Below, one piece after another: positions 17,538-25,166 of a stretch of DNA of 64,000 bases. The notes beneath the pieces were generated by a model. That model was not told where the DNA came from, did no database searches, and saw only the letters and a list, made by a program, of their open reading frames with translations. The translations under genes and the position numbers were made by a program. The stretch's first letter is position 1, and every line of letters begins with the position of its first letter. Origin of the DNA: Zoogloea sp. (GTDB lineage: Bacteria; Pseudomonadota; Gammaproteobacteria; Burkholderiales; Rhodocyclaceae); contig NZ_JAQVCN010000009.1 of the NCBI RefSeq assembly GCF_028689785.1, positions 35,814 through 99,813 of the forward strand, read 5' to 3'.

Positions 17538-18038
17538 ATGGCAGACAGCAGTCAGAAGTTCATTGCTCGTAACCGGGCGCCGCGGGTTCAGATTGAATAT
17601 GACGTGGAGCTCTACGGTGCCGAAAAGAAGGTCCAGCTGCCCTTCGTCATGGGGGTGCTCTCAGATTTGTCCGGCAGCCCTGCCGAGCCCCTGGCGCCGA
17701 TTGCGGAGCGCAAGTTCCTGGAAATCGACGTGGACAATTTCGATAGCCGCATGAAGTCGATGAAGCCACGGGCGGCTTTCCAGGTTCCCAATACCCTGAC
17801 TGGTGAAGGCAATCTCAATGTCGAGCTGACTTTTGAAAGCATGGACGACTTCACTCCGGCCGCCATTGCCCGGAAGGTCGACGCCCTCAACAAGCTGCTT
17901 GAGGCCCGTCAGCAATTGTCCAACCTGATTACCTACATGGACGGCAAGACCGGCGCGGAAGAGCTGGTGGGGCGCTTGCTCAACGACCCGGCCCTGTTGC
18001 AGACCCTTGCCACGGCGCCGAAGCCTTCCGAAGGCTGA
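17538..18038 (+). CDS. tssB: T6SS contractile sheath small subunit TssB
   Basis: A 166-residue protein opening MADSSQKFIARNRAPRVQIEYDVELYGAEKKVQLPFVMGVLSDLSG, the standard TssB/VipA start, with FLEIDVDNFDSRMKSMKPR and ending in a helical segment (LLEARQQLSNLITYMDGKTGAEELV). TssB and TssC together form the cytoplasmic sheath that contracts to push the Hcp tube outward. It has a fair ribosome-binding site (GGAGG) before ATG 17538 and is followed by tssC 64 bases later. Confidence 0.97.
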   Translation: MADSSQKFIARNRAPRVQIEYDVELYGAEKKVQLPFVMGVLSDLSGSPAEPLAPIAERKFLEIDVDNFDSRMKSMKPRAAFQVPNTLTGEGNLNVELTFESMDDFTPAAIARKVDALNKLLEARQQLSNLITYMDGKTGAEELVGRLLNDPALLQTLATAPKPSEG

Positions 18039-18102
18039 ACGGGCGACAACCCGCTGCGCGTCATCACCCCCGCGCGCCACTACCCAATAACAACCGGAGA
18101 AT

Positions 18103-19602
18103 ATGAGCATGGTCGATCCGCAACTTCAGGCCGACGCCAAGGGCGTTGCCGGGGCAGAAAGCAGCGAATTCGCATCGCTGCTGCAAAGGGAGTTCAAGCC
18201 GAAGTCCGAAGAGGCACGGGATGCTGTCGTCAAGGCCGTTGAGACCCTCGCGAAACAGGCGCTTTCCCAGACCCAGCTGGTGGGCAATGATGTCGTCAAG
18301 TCCATCGAGGCGATGATCGCCCAACTCGACAAGAAGCTCTCGGAACAGATCAACCTGATCATGCACAACTCCAGCTTCCAGAAGCTGGAGGGGGCATGGC
18401 GCGGGCTTCATTACCTCGTCAATAACACCGAAACCGACGAGATGCTGAAGATCCGGGTGATGAACATCACCAAGTCGGAGCTGCACAAGAACCTGAAGCG
18501 CTTCAAAGGCACGGCCTGGGACCAGAGCCCGGTGTTCAAGCGCATCTATGAGGAAGAGTACGGTCAGTTTGGCGGCGAGCCCTTTGGTTGCCTGGTTGGC
18601 GACTACTACTTTGATCAGACACCGCCCGACGTGGAACTGCTTGGTGAAATGGCCAAGATCTCGGCTTCCGCCCACGCCCCCTTCATTGCCGCCGCCAGCC
18701 CGGCGCTGATGCAGATGGATTCCTGGCAGGAACTCGCCAACCCGCGGGATCTCACCAAGATCTTCGGCACCCCCGAATACGCCGCCTGGCGTTCCTTGCG
18801 GGAGAGCGACGACGCACGCTACATCGGCCTCGCCGCGCCGCGTTTCCTGGCCCGGGTGCCGTATGGCGCAAGGACCAACCCGGTGGACGAGTTTGCCTTC
18901 GAGGAAGATACCGGCGCCGCAGACCACAGCAAGTACACCTGGGCCAACTCGGCCTACGCCATGGCGGTCAATATCAACCGCTCGTTCAAATATTACGGCT
19001 GGTGTTCGCGGATCCGCGGCATCGAGTCGGGAGGGGCAGTCGAGGGGCTACCGGTGCATTCCTTCCCCACCGATGACGGTGGTGTGGACATGAAGTGCCC
19101 CACGGAGATCGCCATCAGCGACCGGCGTGAGGCGGAGCTGGCCAAGAACGGCTTCATGCCCTTGGTGCATAAGAAGAACTCTGATTTCGCCGCCTTCATC
19201 GGTGCCCAGTCGTTGCACAAGCCGGCCGAGTACGATGATCCCGATGCCACGGCCAATGCCAATCTGGCGGCACGCCTCCCGTATCTGTTTGCCTGCTGCC
19301 GCTTTGCCCATTATCTGAAGTGCATCGTGCGTGACAAGATTGGTTCGTTCAAGGAGCGCGACGACATGGAGCGTTGGCTGAAGGACTGGATCATGAACTA
19401 CGTGGATGGGGATCCGGCCCATTCATCGGAAGAGACCAAGGCCCGGCGCCCCCTGGCGGCGGCGGAGATCGTGGTGGAGGAGGTGGAAGGCAACCCGGGT
19501 TACTACACCTCGAAGTTCTTCCTCCGCCCGCATTACCAGCTGGAAGGCCTGACCGTGTCCCTCAGGCTGGTGTCCAAGCTGCCTTCCCAGAAGGCAGCCT
19601 GA
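18103..19602 (+). CDS. tssC: T6SS contractile sheath large subunit TssC
   Basis: A 499-residue protein. The TssC/VipB core is visible: QNLIMHNSSFQKLEGAWRGLHYLV-type segment, FGCLVGDYYFDQTPPDVELLGEMAKISASAHAPFIAA, RDLTKIFGTPEYAAWRSLRESDDARYIGLAAPRFLARVPYG, and the C-terminal EVEGNPGYYTSKFFLRPHYQLEGLTVSLRLVSKLP. Its handshake with TssB builds the sheath, which ClpV later takes apart. The start is ATG 18103 with CGGAGA upstream. The normal length argues for an intact gene. Confidence 0.97.
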   Translation: MSMVDPQLQADAKGVAGAESSEFASLLQREFKPKSEEARDAVVKAVETLAKQALSQTQLVGNDVVKSIEAMIAQLDKKLSEQINLIMHNSSFQKLEGAWRGLHYLVNNTETDEMLKIRVMNITKSELHKNLKRFKGTAWDQSPVFKRIYEEEYGQFGGEPFGCLVGDYYFDQTPPDVELLGEMAKISASAHAPFIAAASPALMQMDSWQELANPRDLTKIFGTPEYAAWRSLRESDDARYIGLAAPRFLARVPYGARTNPVDEFAFEEDTGAADHSKYTWANSAYAMAVNINRSFKYYGWCSRIRGIESGGAVEGLPVHSFPTDDGGVDMKCPTEIAISDRREAELAKNGFMPLVHKKNSDFAAFIGAQSLHKPAEYDDPDATANANLAARLPYLFACCRFAHYLKCIVRDKIGSFKERDDMERWLKDWIMNYVDGDPAHSSEETKARRPLAAAEIVVEEVEGNPGYYTSKFFLRPHYQLEGLTVSLRLVSKLPSQKAA

Positions 19603-19614
19603 CGGAACTCGAGA

Positions 19615-19633
19615 GGCGGGGGGTATCCCCGCC
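19615..19633 (+). promoter_or_regulatory. GC-rich hairpin between tssC and hcp
   Basis: GGCGGGG (19615-19621) pairs with CCCCGCC (19627-19633), with no U-tract after it. It may protect the 3' end of processed tssABC mRNA or partly terminate it, leaving hcp separately expressed. Confidence 0.4.
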
Positions 19634-19737
19634 CAAGGGGTGAAGCGAGAGGCGGATGCCGGATCGGGGGGGAAGTGGGTTCCGTCTCCATCCTGGCTTT
19701 TTGTGGATCACAATTTAGCGGAGCGCGGAGGTAGATC

Positions 19738-20220
19738 ATGGCAGTCGATATGTTTTTCAAACTCACCGGCATTGAGGGTGAGTCCAAGGACGACAAGCAC
19801 GAGAAGGAAATTGACGTGCTGGCCTGGAGCTGGGGACTTTCCCAGAGCGGCAACACCCATGTGAGTACTGGCAGTGGTGCCGGCAAGGTGAACGTGCAGA
19901 ACCTGAGCTTCACCAAATGGGTGGATTCGGCGTCCACTCCGCTCATCCTTTCCTGCTGCAAGGGTACGCACATCAAGGAAGCCAAGCTCACGGTGCGCAA
20001 GGCGGGCGATCAGCCCCTCGAATACATCAAGATCACCCTCAATGATGTGCTTGTGTCTTCGGTACAGACAGGGGGCAGTGGTGGCGAAGATCGTCTGACC
20101 GAGAACGTGACGCTGAACTTCGGCAAGTTCAAGGTTGAATACACTCCGCAGGATGCCAAGGGTGCTGGCGGAGGTGCGAAGACGGCGGCGTGGGACATTC
20201 CCGCCAACAAACCGGCTTGA
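19738..20220 (+). CDS. hcp: T6SS tube protein Hcp, copy 1
   Basis: A 160-residue Hcp1-type protein: MAVDMFFKLTGIEGESKDDKHEKEIDVLAWSWGLSQS, then KVNVQNLSFTKWVDSASTPLILSCCKGTHIKEAKLTVRKAG and LNFGKFKVEYTPQDAKG. Hcp hexamers stack to form the inner tube and can carry small effectors in the ring. The gene has the best ribosome-binding site of the cluster (GCGGAGG before ATG 19738), consistent with high expression, and is flanked on both sides by hairpin-forming spacers. Confidence 0.97.
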   Translation: MAVDMFFKLTGIEGESKDDKHEKEIDVLAWSWGLSQSGNTHVSTGSGAGKVNVQNLSFTKWVDSASTPLILSCCKGTHIKEAKLTVRKAGDQPLEYIKITLNDVLVSSVQTGGSGGEDRLTENVTLNFGKFKVEYTPQDAKGAGGGAKTAAWDIPANKPA

Positions 20221-20230
20221 TGATCGGGCT

Positions 20231-20270
20231 GCCCCGGACTGATTGCGCTCCGGGGCGGGCCTGGCGGCCC
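20231..20270 (+). promoter_or_regulatory. Tandem hairpins between the two hcp genes
   Basis: GCCCCGGA/TCCGGGGC (20231-20256) is followed directly by GGGCC/GGCCC (20257-20270). There is no T-tract, so an mRNA stabiliser or a partial terminator that sets the hcp1:hcp2 ratio is more likely than full termination. Confidence 0.45.
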
Positions 20271-20318
20271 TTGCGGCCGCCTCATGCATGAGATCCAGAC
20301 ACGCGTTCGGGAGCGGCC

Positions 20319-20813
20319 ATGGCCATCTGCGACATGTTTTTGAAGGTCGAGTCTGCACGTCAGGGGCCGATCAAGGGTGAAAGCGGTGATTCCAAGCACG
20401 CCGGAGAGATCGAGGTGATCGCCTGGTCCTGGGGCATGGAATGCGAGGGGGACTGGTATCAGAACAAGGCCTCCCGGGAGGGCGGGCGCACCACCATCCA
20501 CGAACTGCAGATCACCAAGCGTGTGGATGCAGCGTCGACGGGCCTGATGGCGGCCCTGCGTCGCAACGATCCGATCAAGAAGGCGGTGCTCAGCGTACGC
20601 AAGGCATCCGGTGAAACCGGCCTCGACTACCTGACCGTAACCATCGAACGGGGGCGGGTCACCGGGCACCGCATCGTTGGATCCGGCTCTCCGGAGCTGA
20701 TCGAAGAAGTCCGCTTTGCCTTCCAGAAGGTCAACGTGGAATACCGGCAGCAGGACAAGGGCGGCTCGGGCAAGGGCGTGTGCAGCTTCGAAACCGAGAT
20801 CGATCAGGCCTGA
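20319..20813 (+). CDS. hcp: T6SS tube protein Hcp, divergent copy 2
   Basis: A 164-residue Hcp family protein clearly different from copy 1: MAICDMFLKVESARQGPIKGESGDSKHAGEIEVIAWSWGMEC, then GGRTTIHELQITKRVDAASTGLMAALRRNDPIKKAVLSVRK and RFAFQKVNVEYRQQDKGG. The fold motifs match, but the two share only part of their residues, so this is not a recent duplication. Two Hcps in one operon could form mixed tubes, or the second could serve a specific effector. It has a GGGAG ribosome-binding site. Confidence 0.93.
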   Translation: MAICDMFLKVESARQGPIKGESGDSKHAGEIEVIAWSWGMECEGDWYQNKASREGGRTTIHELQITKRVDAASTGLMAALRRNDPIKKAVLSVRKASGETGLDYLTVTIERGRVTGHRIVGSGSPELIEEVRFAFQKVNVEYRQQDKGGSGKGVCSFETEIDQA

Positions 20814-20871
20814 GCCCGTCAGGGGTGCTGCGCGCGGCCGCAATCAAGATGCACATTTCAGGAGCACCTCA

Positions 20872-21705
20872 ATGAATGCAGTGAAGAATGCCGAGAGTGC
20901 TCTTCAGCAGGGCGAGCCGGCTCAGGCGCTCAAGCTCTTGCAGGACGGTGTCCGCGCCAATCCTGCAGACGCGCGCCTGCGCGTTTTCCTGTTTCAGCTC
21001 CTGTCCGTTCTCGGGCAGTGGGAGCGGGCGCTCAATCAGCTGAGCGTGGCGGCCGAGCTGGATGCCGCGGCGCTGCCCATGGCTCAGACCTACCGGGAGG
21101 CCATCCGGTGCGAGTCCCTGCGCAACGAGGTGTTTGCCGGGCGTAAGGTGCCCATGATCTTCGGCCAGCCCGACACCTGGCTGGCGCTGCTGATCGAATC
21201 CCTGCTCACGGCTGGCAAAGGTGATCAGGAGGGGGCCGAGCGCTTGCGCCAGAAGGCGTTCGATGCCGCACCGGCAAGCTCCGGTACCCTCGACGGAGAG
21301 GCCTTTGCGTGGCTTGCCGATGCCGACATGCGCCTCGGCCCGGTGTGTGAGGCGGTCATCAATGGCCGCTATTACTGGCTGCCCTACACCAATCTGCGTC
21401 GCATCCAGTTTGATGAGCCTGCCGATCTGCGCGATGTGGTCTGGACCCCGGTCCATTTTGAGTTCGTCAATGGCGGCGAAAGTGTCGGCCTGATCCCGAC
21501 TCGCTACCCGGGCAGTGAGCTGTCCGCCGAACCCCTCGTCCAGCTGGCGCGTCGCACCGAATGTTTCGAGGCGCTGCCGGGCGTGTTTCACGGCAGCGGC
21601 CAGCGCATCCTGAGCACCGATGGCGGTGACAAGGCCCTGATGGATGTGCGCCTGATCGAGTTTGATGCCGTGCCGGAAGCGGGCACGGAGCCTGCGGATG
21701 ACTGA
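20872..21705 (+). CDS. tagJ: T6SS accessory protein TagJ (ImpE family)
   Basis: A 277-residue protein with an N-terminal TPR-like part (AESALQQGEPAQALKLLQDGVRANPADARLRVFLFQLLSVLGQWERAL) and an ImpE-type C-terminal domain (FAWLADADMRLGPVCEAVINGRYYWLPYTNLRRIQFDEPADLRDVVW). In P. aeruginosa H1-T6SS, TagJ1 binds the sheath protein TssB and modulates ClpV action. Its position between hcp and tssE is the H1-like order. ATG 20872 is used; the track start at 20716 lies inside hcp2. It overlaps tssE by eight bases. Confidence 0.93.
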   Translation: MNAVKNAESALQQGEPAQALKLLQDGVRANPADARLRVFLFQLLSVLGQWERALNQLSVAAELDAAALPMAQTYREAIRCESLRNEVFAGRKVPMIFGQPDTWLALLIESLLTAGKGDQEGAERLRQKAFDAAPASSGTLDGEAFAWLADADMRLGPVCEAVINGRYYWLPYTNLRRIQFDEPADLRDVVWTPVHFEFVNGGESVGLIPTRYPGSELSAEPLVQLARRTECFEALPGVFHGSGQRILSTDGGDKALMDVRLIEFDAVPEAGTEPADD

Positions 21706-22207
21706 GCTGGTGCCGCGGGAGCGGCTTCAGCCGTCCTTGCTGGATCGACTGACCGATGACGATCCGGGGAGTGTGCAGGAGCCGGTCGAGCGCCGTGTGC
21801 TCAGCAGAAGCCAGATGCGCGCGGCTGTCCTGCGGGATCTGACCGCCCTGCTGAACTGCACCCGCTTGAGCGACAAGGACAATCTTCTCGCCGCTGCGCC
21901 CCATGCAGGAAATTCGGTGCTCAACTACGGGGTGCCTTCGTTTTCCGGAGAAACGGCGGCTTCCATCGCGGTTAGCGACATTGAACGGGCCGTCAGGGAC
22001 GCCATCATCCGATTCGAACCGCGCATCCTGCCGGACTCCCTCCTGGTCACGGCGATTCTCGACGACAACATGCTCGACTGGCACAACCTCGTCAGCTTGA
22101 AGATATCGGGCCTGCTGTGGGCCCAGCCCGTGCCCCTCGAGATGCTCATCAGGACCACCCTGGATCTGGAAACCGGACAGGTCGAACTGTTCGAACTGAG
22201 CAAATGA
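21698..22207 (+). CDS. tssE: T6SS baseplate protein TssE (gp25-like)
   Basis: A 169-residue protein. The N-terminus RLQPSLLDRLTDDDPG is the TssE signature, followed by a CTRLSDKD segment in place of the usual lysozyme-like remnant, then SVLNYGVPSFSG and ERAVRDAIIRFEPRILPDSLLV, matching the gp25/lysozyme fold. It is a wedge component of the baseplate where the sheath starts. ATG 21698 overlaps the tagJ end; the track's start is 12 codons upstream within tagJ. Confidence 0.94.
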   Translation: MTELVPRERLQPSLLDRLTDDDPGSVQEPVERRVLSRSQMRAAVLRDLTALLNCTRLSDKDNLLAAAPHAGNSVLNYGVPSFSGETAASIAVSDIERAVRDAIIRFEPRILPDSLLVTAILDDNMLDWHNLVSLKISGLLWAQPVPLEMLIRTTLDLETGQVELFELSK

Positions 22208-22214
22208 AGTCCGC

Positions 22215-24089
22215 ATGAATCCTCGGCTGCTGCATCTCTACAATCAGGAACTTCGCCATCTGCGGGAGATGGGGAGCGAGTTCGCGGAGGAGTTCCCGAA
22301 GATTGCCAGCCGTCTGTCGATGGATGGCATCGAAGTCGCCGACCCTTACGTCGAACGTCTGCTCGAAGGGGCGGCCTTCCTCGCTGCGCGCGTCCAGCTG
22401 AAGCTCGAAGCCGAGTTTCCACGCTTTACCCACCACTTGCTGGAGATGGTGCATCCCCATTTCCTGTCGCCCACGCCGGCGATGGCGATCGCCCAGTTCC
22501 AGCCTATCCTGTCCGACGCAAACCTGGCCGAGGGCTTCGTCATCAAGCGGGGGAGTGCGCTGCAGACCGCCTCGGTTGCGCGGGATGGTAGCGCCTGCAC
22601 CTTCACCACGGCCCGGGACGTCAGCCTGTGGCCCATCGAAGTGGTGGAGGCGCGTTATTTCAGCGCCGCCACCGACCTGCCCCTGCCGTCGCCAGACATC
22701 GCCCGCAAGTTCCGCGGTGGCGTGCGCATTCGGCTGCGCAGCACCGCAGGGCTGCGCTTCGATCAGCTCCGGGTGGAGCAGTTGCGCTTCTGCCTCGGCG
22801 GTGCCGACGAAACAGCCTACCGGCTCCTGGAGTGCATTGGCGGCAAGCCGCTGGGCGTCATGGTCACTGGCGTCGACCGGCCCATCCGCAACCGCCATTT
22901 TCTGGCCGGCTCCTGCCTGACCCTGGCGGGTTACGCTGACGACGAAGCCCTGCTGCCGTCCACGCCCCGGGGGTTCAGTGGCCACCGCCTTATCCACGAA
23001 TACTTCGCCTTCCCCCAGCGCTTCCTGTTCTTCGACATCTCGGGCCTTGCCGCGGTGCTGTCGCGCATGCCGGTGAGCGAACTGGAGCTGCACCTGCTCT
23101 TCTCCAAAGGAGACGCGACCCTGGAGAGTCAGGTTGATGCGGGGAACTTCCTGCTCAACGCCACGCCGGTCATCAATCTCTTCCAGCGGCGGGCGGACCG
23201 GATTCATGTCACCACCGGTGAATACGAGTTCCATGTGATGCCCGATCGAACCCGGGCCATGGACTTCGAGGTCTACGACGTGCTGTCCCTCACCGGCTTC
23301 AGCTCCGGTGCGGAAAGGGAGCAGAACTTCGTCAGCTTCTACGAAAGCCATCACGGCTGGGATGCGGGGGCCCAAGGCTATTTCACCCTCCGTCGCGAGC
23401 CGCGGCTGCTGTCCGAGCGGCAGCGTCGCATCGGCACCCGGACCCGCTACACGGGTAGCGAGACCTTCGTCTCCATCGTGGATTCAGCCGAAGCGCCCTA
23501 CAGCCCCGACCTGCGCCAGCTGGCGGCGACCATCCTGTGCACCAACCGGGATCTGCCCATACTGCTCAACCTGGGGGGGCAGGGCAGTGATTTCGCCCTG
23601 GACGTATCTGCGCCCATCGAGGGGGTGCGCTGCGTGCGCGGGCCCTCCATGCCCGCCGCACCGGTGGCCGATGGGCCCCAGGCCTGGAAGTGCATCAGCC
23701 TGCTCTCCCTCAACTATCTGTCGTTGCTGGACAGCGACAGCGCCAAGGGCGCAGCGGCCCTGCGGGAAATGCTCGGGCTCTACGGCGGCAGCAAGGATCT
23801 GAGCGTCCGGCGGCAGATCGAGGGGCTGCGCTCGGTGCACGCCGTGCCCTTCTCCACGCGCCTCCCGATGGCCGGGCCACCCTGTTTCGGGCGAGGCATC
23901 GACATCGCGGTGGAGGTGGACGAACTGGCCTTCGAGGGCGGCAGTGCCTTCCTGCTTGGTTCGGTACTTGAGCATTTCTTTGCCCGCTATGTGTCTATCA
24001 ACAGCTTCACGCGGACCAGGCTGCGCTCCCTGACCCGTGGTGAGGTCATGAGCTGGGAGGTCCGATGCGGGCTTCGCCCGATCTTCTAA
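22215..24089 (+). CDS. tssF: T6SS baseplate protein TssF (ImpG)
   Basis: A 624-residue baseplate wedge protein beginning MNPRLLHLYNQELRHLREMGSEFAEEFPKIASRLSMDG and continuing DPYVERLLEGAAFLAARVQLKLEAEFPRFTHHLLEMVHPHFLSPTPAM, the invariant TssF start. The C-terminal region has FGRGIDIAVEVDELAFEGGSAFLLGSVLEHFFARYVSINSFTRT. TssF, TssG, TssE and TssK form the baseplate wedge. Its 3' end overlaps tssG by 25 bases. Confidence 0.97.
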   Translation: MNPRLLHLYNQELRHLREMGSEFAEEFPKIASRLSMDGIEVADPYVERLLEGAAFLAARVQLKLEAEFPRFTHHLLEMVHPHFLSPTPAMAIAQFQPILSDANLAEGFVIKRGSALQTASVARDGSACTFTTARDVSLWPIEVVEARYFSAATDLPLPSPDIARKFRGGVRIRLRSTAGLRFDQLRVEQLRFCLGGADETAYRLLECIGGKPLGVMVTGVDRPIRNRHFLAGSCLTLAGYADDEALLPSTPRGFSGHRLIHEYFAFPQRFLFFDISGLAAVLSRMPVSELELHLLFSKGDATLESQVDAGNFLLNATPVINLFQRRADRIHVTTGEYEFHVMPDRTRAMDFEVYDVLSLTGFSSGAEREQNFVSFYESHHGWDAGAQGYFTLRREPRLLSERQRRIGTRTRYTGSETFVSIVDSAEAPYSPDLRQLAATILCTNRDLPILLNLGGQGSDFALDVSAPIEGVRCVRGPSMPAAPVADGPQAWKCISLLSLNYLSLLDSDSAKGAAALREMLGLYGGSKDLSVRRQIEGLRSVHAVPFSTRLPMAGPPCFGRGIDIAVEVDELAFEGGSAFLLGSVLEHFFARYVSINSFTRTRLRSLTRGEVMSWEVRCGLRPIF

Positions 24090-25153
24090 GCTTGCTGGAG
24101 TCCATGACCCGGGAGCCCTGGGCATGGGATTTCTACCAGGCCTTGCGCCGTCTCGATGCGCTCAATGCGGACGCGCCTCGCATCGGTCTCGGGCGTAGCC
24201 CCGGCGAAGAGCCGATACGCCTCGGGCAGGACCCCGACCTCACTTTTGCCCCGGCGTCACTGGCGGCTGTCGCCCCGCCCAAGGGGCGGCGGCCGAATCG
24301 CCTGGAAGTGCGTTTTTTCGGCATGCTCGGCCCCAACGGGCCTTTGCCGCGACATCTCACCGAGCATGCCCGCAACCGTCTGCTGCATGGTGGCGATGCC
24401 AGCTTCGCGCGCTTCCTGGATGTCTTCCATCACCGTTTCCTGAGCCTTTTCTACCGCGCCTGGGCGCAGGCCCAGCCGACAGTCAGCCTCGACCGGCCCG
24501 ACGACGATCCCTTCGGGGGTTATCTGGGGGCCCTGGCCGGCATCGGCTTGTCCGAGCTGCGCGACCGGGATGCGCTGCCCGACTTTGCCAAGCTCGCCCA
24601 TACCGGCCACCTGAGTCGCCAGATCCGCAATGCGGAAGGGCTGGCCAAGCTGGTGGCGGCCTACTTCCGCTGCGAGGTGCAGGTCGAGCAGTTTGTCGGC
24701 CACTGGATCGTGCTCGACGAGGGCGATCGCCTGGTTCTCGGCACCGGGCGCCAGGCTCTCGGCCAGGGGGCGGTGGTCGGCGCCCGGGTTTGGGACAGGC
24801 AGCACAAGTTCCGCCTGCGTATCGGCCCTCTGGCGGGCGATGCCTACGCATCGCTGCTGCCAGGTGGCGCGGGTATCCGGGCGCTGGCGGCCTGCGTGCA
24901 CAACTACGTGAATCTGGAGTTTTTCTGGGACGCTCGGCTGGTGCTTGCCGCCGCGGACGTCCCGCATGCACGGCTCGATGGTCGGGTGCGCCTGGGCTAT
25001 TCGTCCTGGCTGGGCGGACGGGATGCCTCCCGCGATGCCGACGACCTCGTGCTCGACGTGGAGCGGGTGCTGGGGCGCCCCGCTTCGCCGTCCGGTGGCA
25101 GCAATCCACGCAGTTCAGCCGCCGATCGATTCCCTGCAGCCCAGTCAGCCTAA
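24065..25153 (+). CDS. tssG: T6SS baseplate protein TssG (ImpH)
   Basis: A 362-residue protein. Family features: MTREPWAWDFYQALRRLDAL near the N-terminus, RLEVRFFGMLGPNGPLPRHLTEHARNR, FLDVFHHRFLSLFYRAWAQAQP and VAAYFRCEVQVEQFVGHWIVLDE. It is the partner of TssF in the baseplate wedge. ATG 24065 lies within the tssF 3' end, so expression is probably coupled. clpV follows 13 bases after the stop. Confidence 0.96.
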   Translation: MRASPDLLSLLESMTREPWAWDFYQALRRLDALNADAPRIGLGRSPGEEPIRLGQDPDLTFAPASLAAVAPPKGRRPNRLEVRFFGMLGPNGPLPRHLTEHARNRLLHGGDASFARFLDVFHHRFLSLFYRAWAQAQPTVSLDRPDDDPFGGYLGALAGIGLSELRDRDALPDFAKLAHTGHLSRQIRNAEGLAKLVAAYFRCEVQVEQFVGHWIVLDEGDRLVLGTGRQALGQGAVVGARVWDRQHKFRLRIGPLAGDAYASLLPGGAGIRALAACVHNYVNLEFFWDARLVLAAADVPHARLDGRVRLGYSSWLGGRDASRDADDLVLDVERVLGRPASPSGGSNPRSSAADRFPAAQSA

Positions 25154-25166
25154 TTGAAAGGTCGGT

